From Desulfobacteraceae bacterium (GTDB lineage Bacteria > Desulfobacterota > Syntrophobacteria > BM002): a DNA stretch of 8,149 bases. Both the position numbers and the translations under genes were made by a program. Every line of letters starts with the position of its first letter. The first letter of the stretch is position 1. Positions 1 through 6,470 of this stretch are shown piece after piece. The DNA lies in the NCBI GenBank assembly GCA_002899795.1, contig PPDG01000335.1, positions 1-8,149 of the forward strand, read 5' to 3'. Under the pieces are notes generated by a model. The model saw only the letters and a program-made list of their open reading frames with translations. It searched no databases and had not been told where the DNA came from.

Positions 1-295
1 GTGTTTTTAAATAGTTAACCTCTGACAATAACAATGGGCGGATCGGAAAAAAACCTTGTTTGGAGTCCAAAAGTGTCAGTCGGTGAAAAAAAACGGCATC
101 ATCACCACCACCTCTGAAGTCCATTTTATGTAGAGTTTTCAAAAGATTTCTGCTATGGTGGCCGCTGTTTCGTCAGGACTGGTCTCTCACATATCATCAC
201 AACGTTGGCATCAATCATGCATTTCTTGGTCGCCAATTCTACCGTACGGCCAGGAATATCCAACCAGAACTCTCGGGCAAGAGGTCCCATTACCA
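1..295. other. Leader region upstream of mltD, no gene seen
   Basis: No convincing coding region is visible here. The mltD reading frame stays open back to an ATG at 155, but residues encoded by 155-295 look neither like a signal peptide nor like the family N-terminus, so they are treated as untranslated. An extended -10-like element, TG-C-TATGGT, lies at 151-159 and overlaps that ATG. No good -35 was found at 16-18 bases from it, so it is only a weak promoter candidate. An A-tract occurs at about 86-93. Nothing else recognisable was found. Confidence 0.4.
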
Positions 296-1960
296 ATGGC
301 ACGTGGTCTCTTTCTAGCTCTGCTCAGCCTTCTCCTTTTCACTGTCTCATGTACACAGTCTTCTCTTGTTCTCCGGCCAGATGACGCTTCCCACCCTGAG
401 GAGGCATCCCAGATCACTGATACTCCCACTGAGGACACATCGGATCCATCAAAAGCCGCACCTTCCAAGACAACCAATGAGGAGGAAGAGAACGTATTGG
501 CTTCATCTCCGGCTCAGGAGGGAAGCTCCGCAAACGGCGAATCACCGGCAGCGGTTGACTCCGAAGAAGAGCCATACACTGATCAGAAGCTTGTGGACGA
601 CGCTTTGTACTATTATCAGGAAGCTCTAGAGTACTGGAATAGTGGTGAACCGGATAGGGCGATACTGTCTCTCGATCAGAGTTATCAAATCATTTTAAGC
701 ATTCAAGACGAGGATGATCCGGAGATCACCCAGCAAAAAGAAGACCTTCGTCTCCTCATCTCTAAACGGATTCTGGAGATTTATGCCTCCAGAACCCACC
801 TCCAAATGGACCACAGCCGGGAAATGCCGCTGGCGATGAACCAATATGTAACCAGAGAGATAAAACGTTTTCAAACCACAGAGAGAAGCTTTTTTATCAA
901 ATCCTATAGGCTCTCAGGCAGGTATAGACCTTACATTGTGGAGCAAATGAGGAAAGCTGGTACCCCTGAGGATCTTTCCTGGCTTCCACTGATCGAAAGC
1001 GGTTTTAAAACCAAGGCACTCTCCAAGGCCAGGGCCCTCGGACTCTGGCAATTCATCGCTTCCACCGGCTACCGCTATGATCTCCGCCGCGACCGCTGGG
1101 TGGATGAACGGATGGACCCTGAACGTTCAACCCAGGCCGCCATTGCTTACCTAAAGGTTCTTCACGGTCTTTTCGGCGACTGGACTACCGCTTTGGCAGC
1201 TTACAACTGTGGTGAGGGTAACGTGCTGCGGGCGATTCGGCAGCAGCGCGTTAACTATCTAGATGATTTTTGGCATCTTTACCCGCGGCTGCCCCTGGAG
1301 ACCGCTCGTTATGTGCCTCGTTTTCTTGCTGCGCTCCATATCATCAAAGATCCTGAGAAGTACGGTTTTGACGACTTGGAGCTTGATCAGCCATTGATAA
1401 CCGAACAGGTGCAAGTCAACCGACAGATGCGCCTGCAAGACATCGCCCGGGTCCTGGATGTACCAGCGAAAACTCTAGAGGAGCTCAATCCATCCTTACG
1501 ATATAAAGCCACCCCCAATTATCCCTTTACCCTGAATCTGCCCGCAGACACCAGCACAACGTTTCTTGCCAAGTTGGAGGAGGTTCCCCAGTGGACCCCC
1601 CCAAAGCGCGCTTACGTGGTCCACAGGGTGCGCTTCGGCGAGACCCTCTCCGGAATCGCCTTAAAGTACCGAGTGTCAGTGCGACGCATAGTGCACGCCA
1701 ATCACCTGCGCAGTGCCAGTCGGATCCGGGCGGGCCAGCGCTTGAAGATTCCCCTCCGCGGCCACATTGTAATGGCTAAGAGCACCCCTTCACCCCGAAC
1801 AGGATCAACCGCGCACTACCAGGTAAAGAGGGGCGACTCGCTCTGGCTGATCGCCCAACGCTTCAACACCACCGTGACTGAAATCAAGACCCTCAACGAC
1901 ATGCATTCCGATCTGCTCCACACTGGTCAAATTATTCTTGTCCAGGCGGGAAGCAGATGA
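296..1960 (+). CDS. mltD: Membrane-bound lytic murein transglycosylase D-like lipoprotein with LysM repeats
   Basis: Predicted to cleave the MurNAc-GlcNAc bond of peptidoglycan non-hydrolytically, giving 1,6-anhydromuropeptides at the cell wall. The chosen 554-residue product starts with MARG and a hydrophobic stretch (residues 4-18), then a lipobox-like TVSC with Cys19. Thr at -3 is not the usual Leu/Val/Ile, and Thr at +2 fits outer-membrane sorting. Residues 20-95 are a Ser/Pro/Glu-rich acidic linker. Residues 97-135 resemble one TPR-like helical pair. The SLT (GH23-type) domain spans about 211-315, with LIESGF holding the catalytic Glu234, followed by ALGLWQFI and ALAAYNCGEGNV. A degenerate LysM lies at about 370-415, with clear LysM domains at 439-485 and 507-549. 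This is the MltD order. A GAGG at 281-284, 11 bases upstream, supports the ATG at 296; a longer frame from ATG 155 would add 47 residues and bury the signal peptide. The family call is firm; the exact start is less so. Confidence 0.93.
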   Translation: MARGLFLALLSLLLFTVSCTQSSLVLRPDDASHPEEASQITDTPTEDTSDPSKAAPSKTTNEEEENVLASSPAQEGSSANGESPAAVDSEEEPYTDQKLVDDALYYYQEALEYWNSGEPDRAILSLDQSYQIILSIQDEDDPEITQQKEDLRLLISKRILEIYASRTHLQMDHSREMPLAMNQYVTREIKRFQTTERSFFIKSYRLSGRYRPYIVEQMRKAGTPEDLSWLPLIESGFKTKALSKARALGLWQFIASTGYRYDLRRDRWVDERMDPERSTQAAIAYLKVLHGLFGDWTTALAAYNCGEGNVLRAIRQQRVNYLDDFWHLYPRLPLETARYVPRFLAALHIIKDPEKYGFDDLELDQPLITEQVQVNRQMRLQDIARVLDVPAKTLEELNPSLRYKATPNYPFTLNLPADTSTTFLAKLEEVPQWTPPKRAYVVHRVRFGETLSGIALKYRVSVRRIVHANHLRSASRIRAGQRLKIPLRGHIVMAKSTPSPRTGSTAHYQVKRGDSLWLIAQRFNTTVTEIKTLNDMHSDLLHTGQIILVQAGSR

Positions 1961-1981
1961 GTGGCAAGGCGTAAAGAAAAC

Positions 1982-1995
1982 TAGGCACTCGGCAC
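1982..1995 (-). repeat. Two heptamer repeat units, inverted orientation
   Basis: Read on the minus strand this is GTGCCGA followed by GTGCCTA. These are two adjacent units of the heptamer family seen on the plus strand at 2252-2286 and 6550-6584. They form the left edge of the inverted-repeat block between mltD and sfsA. Confidence 0.5.
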
Positions 1996-2177
1996 CGCCT
2001 CATTGCTCAATTCTCAACGCACATTTCTCATTCTACATTTGGCCAACCTGAATTCTTGCCCTGATTTTCGATTGGCAATGATAAATGCGAAACCGGGGAC
2101 CCTGCCCGAAGGGTAAGGGGACTAAGCGGCTTGTCTCGCCGAAGTCCTAACGGAGGCGGAAGCGATGCGAGCGCGAA

Positions 2178-2228
2178 GAAACTGGGAACCCGCTTGCGGG
2201 ACTGAGCGGAGCGCAGCGAGCGCGAAGA
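2178..2228 (+). repeat. 51-bp GC-rich interspersed repeat, copy 1
   Basis: Bases 2178-2228 are identical over all 51 positions to 8099-8149, in the same orientation. The unit starts GAAACTGGGAACCC, contains a CCCGC-TT-GCGGG palindrome, and ends in a run of GAGCG/GCGAGCGC-type motifs and GAAGA. An imperfect partial version appears just upstream at about 2105-2177, which also ends GCGAGCGCGAAGA. It is non-coding in character and behaves as a dispersed extragenic palindromic repeat. Confidence 0.85.
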
Positions 2229-2251
2229 AATGACAAATGTGAGATGACGAA

Positions 2252-2286
2252 GTGCTTAGTGCCTAGATCCTAGTACCTAGTAGCCT
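2252..2286 (+). repeat. Heptamer tandem repeat array, consensus GTGCCTA
   Basis: Five consecutive 7-base units can be laid end to end: GTGCTTA, GTGCCTA, GATCCTA, GTACCTA, GTAGCCT. The first four share the pattern G-N-N-C-(C/T)-T-A, and the fifth is more divergent. The array lies at the right edge of the repeat block, 43 bases before the sfsA start. Confidence 0.6.
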
Positions 2287-2329
2287 GCATGAGGGAGGTG
2301 GCTGAACAGTTTCCATTGGGAGAATTGCA

Positions 2330-3043
2330 GTGCGCTTCTTGTCACCTTTAGTGCGGGGTTTCTTGATTCGCCGTTATCAACGGTTCCTTGCCGAGGTCCG
2401 TCTCGAAAACGGCCGGTTGGTCACGGCTCATTGTCCCAACTCTGGCAGCATGCAAGGCTGTAACGTTCCTGGCAGGGAGGTTTTGCTATCACCGGTAGAC
2501 AATCCCAAGCGCAAAACCCGCTACACCTGGGAGTTGATTCACCTGCCTTCAACCTGGGTGGGTATCAACACCCTCACCGCCAACCGGCTGGTGGCTGAGG
2601 CAGCCAGTGCCAAGTTGATCCCCGAGTTGGGTCCCTTCGACAAACTCTTGAGGGAGGTGAAATTGGGGCACAGTCGGATTGACTTCTGCCTGGTTCGTGG
2701 TGGGGTGTCCCTTTTTCTGGAAGTCAAGAACGTAACTCTGGTGGAAAATGGTACGGCACTGTTTCCTGATGCCCCCACTGCCAGGGGACGCAAGCATCTG
2801 CAGACACTTATGGATGCTCTTGACCAAGGCCATCGGGCCACCATGTTATATGTGGTTCAGAGGGAGGATGCCCAACGTTTTTCCCCGGCTGCTCATATTG
2901 ATCCCGCCTATGCTCAGGCGCTCCACCGGGCACATAAGGCTGGGGTGAATATTATTGTTTATGGCGCCAGGGTTAGTCCAGAGGAGATCTACCTGGATAC
3001 CCCACTGCCAGTGGTGCTTGAAGGGGATAAGGGGATTGGTTGA
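2330..3043 (+). CDS. sfsA: SfsA family protein (sugar fermentation stimulation protein A)
   Basis: The 237-residue product matches the usual length of SfsA. The N-terminus (LIRRYQRFLAEVRLENG, then TAHCPNSGSM at residues 32-41) is the family hallmark, covering the OB-fold-like nucleic-acid-binding part. The C-terminal part has a PD-(D/E)xK-nuclease-like pattern, with Asp118 in SRIDF, then Glu131 and Lys133 in LEVKNVTL, followed by the conserved GRKHLQTL segment at 153-160. In E. coli SfsA was linked to maltose gene regulation and binds DNA; its biochemical activity is not well established, so the name says little about its job here. The start is GTG at 2330, preceded by GGGAGA at 2318-2323 (6-base spacing); an in-frame TGA at 2303-2305 excludes a much longer form. 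It is on the same strand as mltD but is separated by a repeat-filled 369-base gap, so co-transcription is doubtful. Its stop is 4 bases from the stop of the convergent gene. Confidence 0.95.
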   Translation: MRFLSPLVRGFLIRRYQRFLAEVRLENGRLVTAHCPNSGSMQGCNVPGREVLLSPVDNPKRKTRYTWELIHLPSTWVGINTLTANRLVAEAASAKLIPELGPFDKLLREVKLGHSRIDFCLVRGGVSLFLEVKNVTLVENGTALFPDAPTARGRKHLQTLMDALDQGHRATMLYVVQREDAQRFSPAAHIDPAYAQALHRAHKAGVNIIVYGARVSPEEIYLDTPLPVVLEGDKGIG

Positions 3044-3047
3044 AGGG

Positions 3048-4136
3048 TTAGACCAGCTCAGCATCTCCAAAGTCGGGAGTGTAGATGGTGCTGTAGGGCA
3101 CTGGGTAAGTGTCGTTATGACCGGGGAGAGGAACCAGCAGCTGATCGCTCACGGTCAGCCACTGGAAATCTGGCCGCAGATCCCTCAACTTGCCATCTTC
3201 GGGCGGCTTTGAATGGATGGTATTGCGATAGACCACTTGAAACACTCCCACCCCAAAGTCATCCTGAACGTCGATAAGAAAGCGTTCCACGAAATTGTCA
3301 AACTTCATACGGTTCTCCGAGGCCAAACGGGAGATTTCATCGGTGGGCAGCTTGACCAATACGTATCTGCTTACTCCACGCTCACTGAGACGGGTAAGCG
3401 TGCGTGATTCGGTACTGGCAACATAGACTGTGGAGACGAATTCCATTTTCTTGAGAAACTGCGCCGCCACCACCGCAGCGGTGCGACGACCTCCCACTGC
3501 ATAGTTAAAGCCGTAATTCTCAAAAAGCTTGTTGTTCAGACTTTCAGCGTACTTCTCGTCTATCTCGTAAAGGTCTTTGGCAATGTAACGCAGCTGCTGG
3601 GCCATCTCTTCAGTAGCGTTGTCAATGGGCCAGTCAATCTTCACATGGAAGTGAGTCATGGCATAGCGGGTCCTGGTCCTCATGGTCGGATCTTTCTGAA
3701 TCAACAGGGCGTAGTCTACCGGCAGTAGGTCCAGCACCAGATTCTCAAAACCCGGGTTTTCGAAGTAGCGCAAGTTTTTGGTGTACTTTTTGTGCAGTTG
3801 AATGTAGGCCAGTTCAGCGACTCCTTCTTTGGTAACCTTATTGGAATCGAAAAAGCGGATATATTTTTTGTACCAACCCGGAATGGTTCCTTCGCAAAAC
3901 ATGACAAGAAAGTGATTGTGATAAATGTGCTCTCTCTCCACCACCCGAGCCCGGGGTTTGAGCTCTCTTTTTGGCACGAATGGGTAAGGTTCTCCAGCCT
4001 CGCAGAAGTTCCAGTATGAATCGATGAGAGCGTACTGTATCAGGTACATATCCATTTGGTCTCTTAGTACCTCGTACACAGATCGCCGCAACCGATCTTG
4101 CAGGCTCAGCTGAAACCGATAGGGCCAAGTTGGCAT
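3048..4136 (-). CDS. Hypothetical protein, 362 aa, unrecognised family
   Basis: I do not recognise this protein. It is a full-length, good-quality reading frame of 362 residues, apparently soluble: there is no signal peptide or transmembrane stretch. It is rich in aromatic residues (for example YWNF at 41-44, GWYKKYIRFF at 87-96). Features that could be diagnostic are the His-rich REHIYHNHF at 68-76, THFHVKIDWP at 161-170, a mixed helical segment at about 175-205, and YGFNYAVGGRRTAAVVAAQF at 208-227, whose Gly-Gly-Arg-Arg turn is striking. The C-terminus (about 326-356) is Pro/Tyr-rich. The ATG at 4136 is chosen because AGAGGAG sits 7 bases upstream; a GTG at 4202 would add 22 residues across a tandem duplication and is less likely. 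A strong promoter lies about 100 bases upstream. The neighbours give no functional hint, and no enzyme family can be assigned. Confidence 0.85.
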   Translation of the reverse strand: MPTWPYRFQLSLQDRLRRSVYEVLRDQMDMYLIQYALIDSYWNFCEAGEPYPFVPKRELKPRARVVEREHIYHNHFLVMFCEGTIPGWYKKYIRFFDSNKVTKEGVAELAYIQLHKKYTKNLRYFENPGFENLVLDLLPVDYALLIQKDPTMRTRTRYAMTHFHVKIDWPIDNATEEMAQQLRYIAKDLYEIDEKYAESLNNKLFENYGFNYAVGGRRTAAVVAAQFLKKMEFVSTVYVASTESRTLTRLSERGVSRYVLVKLPTDEISRLASENRMKFDNFVERFLIDVQDDFGVGVFQVVYRNTIHSKPPEDGKLRDLRPDFQWLTVSDQLLVPLPGHNDTYPVPYSTIYTPDFGDAELV

Positions 4137-4143
4137 TCTCGCA

Positions 4144-4150
4144 CTCCTCT
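4144..4150 (-). promoter_or_regulatory. Ribosome binding site deciding the start of the 362-aa gene
   Basis: Read on the minus strand this is AGAGGAG, 7 bases before the ATG at 4136. It argues for that ATG over the upstream in-frame GTG at 4202. Confidence 0.75.
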
Positions 4151-4153
4151 CAT

Positions 4154-4185
4154 CTCCAACTCCACCAAGCCACAACTCTACCAAG
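4154..4185 (-). repeat. 16-bp tandem duplication in the leader of the 362-aa gene
   Basis: Bases 4154-4169 and 4170-4185 are adjacent copies that agree at 13 of 16 positions (plus strand CTCCAACTCCACCAAG and CCACAACTCTACCAAG). The duplication sits between the promoter and the SD, within the predicted 5' untranslated leader. It could be a chance duplication or a binding site. Confidence 0.45.
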
Positions 4186-4238
4186 CAGGGAAGTTGCACC
4201 ACGGCAGCAGAAGATGGAGCTGGGATAACTTGCCGTTT

Positions 4239-4266
4239 ATTCTATCTAATTATGGTCTTTTGTCAA
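4239..4266 (-). promoter_or_regulatory. Sigma70-like promoter for the 362-aa gene
   Basis: On the minus strand there is a perfect TTGACA (4266-4261), a 16-base spacer and TAGAAT (4244-4239), a 5/6 match to the -10 consensus. Transcription would start near 4232, giving a leader of about 95 bases before the ATG at 4136. This implies the gene is expressed independently of the 204-aa gene upstream. Confidence 0.65.
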
Positions 4267-4276
4267 TTACTTTTCT

Positions 4277-4298
4277 TAGCCCGGATATTCCACGAATT
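4277..4298 (+). repeat. 22-bp dispersed repeat, copy 1
   Basis: This copy begins TAGCCCGGATATT, continues CCACGAATT, and matches 8061-8082 at 20 of 22 positions. It lies between the end of the 204-aa gene and the -35 box of the 362-aa gene, 10 bases from that box. A short palindrome, ACGCC-TT-GGCGT, follows at 4300-4311. It is either a member of an extragenic repeat family or a shared protein-binding site. Confidence 0.6.
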
Positions 4299-4340
4299 TA
4301 CGCCTTGGCGTGACTGCGACTGCGGAAAGGGATAATAGGT

Positions 4341-4955
4341 TTAAGCTGGTTCGTCAACCATTCTCTGGGGTAGATAGAAGACATATTCGGCGGCTAGCAG
4401 ATCAAACTGCACCTTGGTCTCATGTTCCACTTTTTCATAGAGAACCTTCAGGGTATCAGCTTGCTGGATTCGAGCAAAGAAATCACTACGGCGATAAAAG
4501 TTCGGATGCAAGGGCAAAAGGAACTGGCTGGAGTCCCCTTTCCAGGAGAAATTGAGACTGCGCCGTAAATCCATTATGGTCTTGTAGACTCTGCGCAACA
4601 AGTCAGTACGCAACAGCGGTGAGGAGCTGTTGACCACACATTCCATGAGACCTGCCAGCTGGTAAAACTCCCTGGCTTCCTCCTCACTTTCCCTCCACCG
4701 GTAAAGCCCCATCACCGTGTAGTCGCAGCCACTCACCAAACTGAAATGTTCGGGAACAAAGCTGAGATGGCTGTGGCCGTTGTTAATGGCCTGATGTCGA
4801 TGGCTCTGGTATTTCTCCGCCTCGCTCCGGAGACACTGCAATATCTGCCCTTGACGCCAGTCACCGCGGCGAAACTCCAGGGGTTTACGACAAATAAGAT
4901 TGTCGTCACCCTTGCGGCCGTTGCCAAACTGAATGATTTTTGCCATCGACTCCAT
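4341..4955 (-). CDS. Hypothetical protein, 204 aa, unrecognised family
   Basis: I do not recognise this protein. The 204-residue product is soluble in appearance, with no signal peptide or transmembrane segment. The N-terminal third is basic and polar, with RKPLEFRRGDWRQGQ at 23-37 and a His-containing stretch, SHRHQAINNGHSHLSF, at 51-66. Residues 70-84 include FSLVSGCDYTVMGLY. The middle to C-terminal part (about 88-135 and 155-192) looks helical, with charged heptad-like stretches that include LLRRVYKTIMDLRR and DTLKVLYEKVEHETKVQFDLL. ATG 4955 is taken as the start; ATG 4946 (MAKIIQF) is equally possible, since neither has a good SD. A promoter with extended -10 sits about 20 bases upstream. 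The gene is separated from fumC by a hairpin terminator, so it is probably its own unit. Coding character is supported by a long uninterrupted frame and a separate promoter, not by recognised homology. Confidence 0.72.
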   Translation of the reverse strand: MESMAKIIQFGNGRKGDDNLICRKPLEFRRGDWRQGQILQCLRSEAEKYQSHRHQAINNGHSHLSFVPEHFSLVSGCDYTVMGLYRWRESEEEAREFYQLAGLMECVVNSSSPLLRTDLLRRVYKTIMDLRRSLNFSWKGDSSQFLLPLHPNFYRRSDFFARIQQADTLKVLYEKVEHETKVQFDLLAAEYVFYLPQRMVDEPA

Positions 4956-4976
4956 ACATTGTGGGGTTACATCGGC

Positions 4977-5004
4977 ACTATATCAGACGAGATCTCATTC
5001 TCAA
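4977..5004 (-). promoter_or_regulatory. Sigma70-like promoter with extended -10 for the 204-aa gene
   Basis: On the minus strand TTGAGA (5004-4999, 5/6 match), a 16-base spacer and TATAGT (4982-4977, 5/6 match) are preceded by the extended element TG-A. Transcription would begin near 4970, leaving a leader of only about 15 bases and no clear SD. The -35 box lies immediately after the fumC terminator and shares bases with its T-tract. Confidence 0.55.
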
Positions 5005-5032
5005 AACCATAAGCTGGAAGCCTAGCTTTGGT
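5003..5032 (-). terminator. Rho-independent terminator candidate after fumC
   Basis: Read on the minus strand, ACCAAAGCT pairs with AGCTTATGGT through a stem of about 9 bp with one bulged base. The loop is AGGCTTCC and the stem is followed directly by TTTT. It begins 9 bases after the fumC stop codon. The stem is not GC-rich, so strength is uncertain. Confidence 0.5.
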
Positions 5033-5041
5033 GTTTAGTGT

Positions 5042-6463
5042 CTACTCGCGCTCCGCTTTGCCTGGAACACCAGGTCGAGTCATCTCTTCAGCATTTAGTA
5101 TCTTTAGGAGCTTTTCCTTCGGGAGAACCTCTAACTCCAGCGCCACTTCTCGTACTGTTCTGCCACTCTCGTAGGCCAAGTGCGCTATGTGAGCTGCTCT
5201 ATCATAGCCTATCTCAGGGGCCAGTGGAGTACAGAGTGCCAAACTTTTTTCCACCAACTCCCGGCACCGCTGTTCATTGGCCTCAAGTCCTTGCAGGCAT
5301 TGCTCCGTGAAGTTGCTAATCCCGGTTCTGAGCAACTCCACAGATTGCAGCAGATTGTACGCCATCACCGGCAGCATGACGTTGAGTTCCAGGTTTCCAG
5401 CCTGCCCACCAATAGCCACAGCCCAGTCATTGGCCATGACTTGCACTGCCACTTGGAGAAGAGATTCAATGATGACCGGATTGATCTTGCCGGGCATGAT
5501 TGAGGAGCCTGGTTGCACCGGAGGAAGGTGAAGTTCTCCCAACCCACATCGTGGTCCGGAAGCTAACCAGCGCAGGTCATTGCCGATTTTTGTGAGTGTC
5601 ACCGCCAAGGCTCTGAGAGAACCGCTGGCAGCAACCAGCGCGTCCTGGCCCCCCTGGGCGGCAAAATGGTTTTTGGCCTCCTCCAGGGGAAGATTAGTTT
5701 CCTCCGCCAACTGGGCTATGACTTTCGGGGCAAAGCCAACCACGGCATTGAGCCCCGTCCCAGTAGCTGTACCCCCCAGGGCCAATTCCATCAGACCGGC
5801 CAAGGCCTGTTCAATACGTGCCCGGGCCAGCTCCATTTGACGGGCGTAACCACTGAACTCCTGTCCCAGACGTACCGGGGTGGCATCCTGAAGATGGGTG
5901 CGCCCGATTTTCACGATGTGGTCAAAATGCGCACTCTTGGCCTCGAGTTCCTTCTGGCAGGCCATCAGCGCTGGTAGCAGGCCACCCTTGATGCTTTCGG
6001 CCACGGCCAGATGAATGGCAGTGGGGATTACATCATTGCTAGACTGTCCTCGATTAACGTGGTCATTCGGGTGCACTGGCGTTTTGCTACCCACTTCACC
6101 CCCCAGCAATTCAATGGCGCGGTTGGCAATGACCTCGTTGGCATTCATATTGGTGGAGGTGCCGGACCCAGTCTGAAAAATATCCACGGGAAACTGTTCA
6201 TCCAACTCACCCCCTGCCGCCTCGGCAGCTGCCTGGATGATGGCTTCGGCCACCTCTTGGGAAAGGAAGCCCAACTCAAGATTCACCCGAGCCGCAGCCC
6301 GTTTTATCAGACCCATAGCGCGAATGAATTCCCGAGGAAACCTGAGACCACTAATGGGAAAGTTCTGTACCGCTCGCTGGGTCTGGGCCCCGTAATAGGC
6401 TGCTGCCGGAACCTGCACCTCACCCATGGAGTCACTTTCAATCCGATAGTTCTCTTCTTCCAT
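5042..6463 (-). CDS. fumC: Class II fumarate hydratase
   Basis: Catalyses the reversible hydration of fumarate to L-malate in the cytosol, as an iron-independent homotetramer of the aspartase/fumarase superfamily. The 473-residue product is of normal length. The superfamily motifs are all present: GSGTSTNMNANEVIANRA (99-116), HPNDHVNRGQSSNDVIPTA (131-149), GRTHLQDATP (187-196) with His190 equivalent to the catalytic His188 of the E. coli enzyme, GGTATGTGLN (230-239), and the signature loop GSSIMPGKINP (319-329) with Ser320, Lys326 and Asn328. MPGK and GGQAGNLELNV (352-362) favour fumarase over aspartase, which usually has MPAK and a different following segment. The C-terminal domain with PEIGYDRAAHIA (416-427) is intact. 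The ATG at 6463 is preceded by GGAGGA with 7-base spacing; a TTG at 6478 would add five residues and overlap the SD. It is followed by a terminator hairpin and lies 124 bases downstream of the peptidase gene. Confidence 0.96.
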   Translation of the reverse strand: MEEENYRIESDSMGEVQVPAAAYYGAQTQRAVQNFPISGLRFPREFIRAMGLIKRAAARVNLELGFLSQEVAEAIIQAAAEAAGGELDEQFPVDIFQTGSGTSTNMNANEVIANRAIELLGGEVGSKTPVHPNDHVNRGQSSNDVIPTAIHLAVAESIKGGLLPALMACQKELEAKSAHFDHIVKIGRTHLQDATPVRLGQEFSGYARQMELARARIEQALAGLMELALGGTATGTGLNAVVGFAPKVIAQLAEETNLPLEEAKNHFAAQGGQDALVAASGSLRALAVTLTKIGNDLRWLASGPRCGLGELHLPPVQPGSSIMPGKINPVIIESLLQVAVQVMANDWAVAIGGQAGNLELNVMLPVMAYNLLQSVELLRTGISNFTEQCLQGLEANEQRCRELVEKSLALCTPLAPEIGYDRAAHIAHLAYESGRTVREVALELEVLPKEKLLKILNAEEMTRPGVPGKAERE

Positions 6464-6470
6464 TTCAAAA

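Larger units (their letters stand above)
1981..2286. repeat. Repeat-rich spacer block with nested inverted repeats between mltD and sfsA
   Basis: This occupies most of the 369-base gap between mltD and sfsA and contains no convincing gene. The ends are inverted: CTAGGCACT at 1981-1989 matches the reverse complement of 2258-2266 exactly (9/9). Inside, 2020-2032 (CACATTTCTCATT) matches the reverse complement of 2229-2241 at 12 of 13 positions. The GC-rich centre (about 2097-2230) carries mini-palindromes such as CCCGCTTGCGGG (2189-2200) and a 15-bp direct repeat, GCGAGCGCGAAGAAA, at 2167-2181 and 2216-2230. The arrangement resembles a non-coding MITE- or REP-like element, but no target-site duplication is evident, so mobility is only inferred. 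Confidence 0.55.

Noticed and set aside
155..295. Upstream extension of the mltD reading frame from ATG 155
   Set aside because: It would place the hydrophobic signal segment and its cysteine 47 residues inside the protein. The ATG overlaps a possible -10 element, while ATG 296 has a GAGG upstream and gives a normal lipoprotein N-terminus.
2042..2086. Possible terminator after mltD formed by GCCAA/TTGGC or TTGCC/GGCAA pairs
   Set aside because: The stems are only 5 bp with long loops, they compete with each other and no T-tract follows.
2097..2230. GC-rich, hairpin-containing stretch considered as a tRNA or structured RNA gene
   Set aside because: No cloverleaf, anticodon arm or known riboswitch core could be drawn. 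The exact recurrence of its second half at the window end explains it better as an interspersed repeat.
2539..2844. Minus-strand open frame inside sfsA
   Set aside because: It lies wholly within a clear SfsA coding region and resembles no family.
5042..6463. FumC considered as aspartate ammonia-lyase (AspA)
   Set aside because: The signature loop has MPGK and the following segment reads GGQAGNLELNV, which is the fumarase form; aspartases normally have MPAK.
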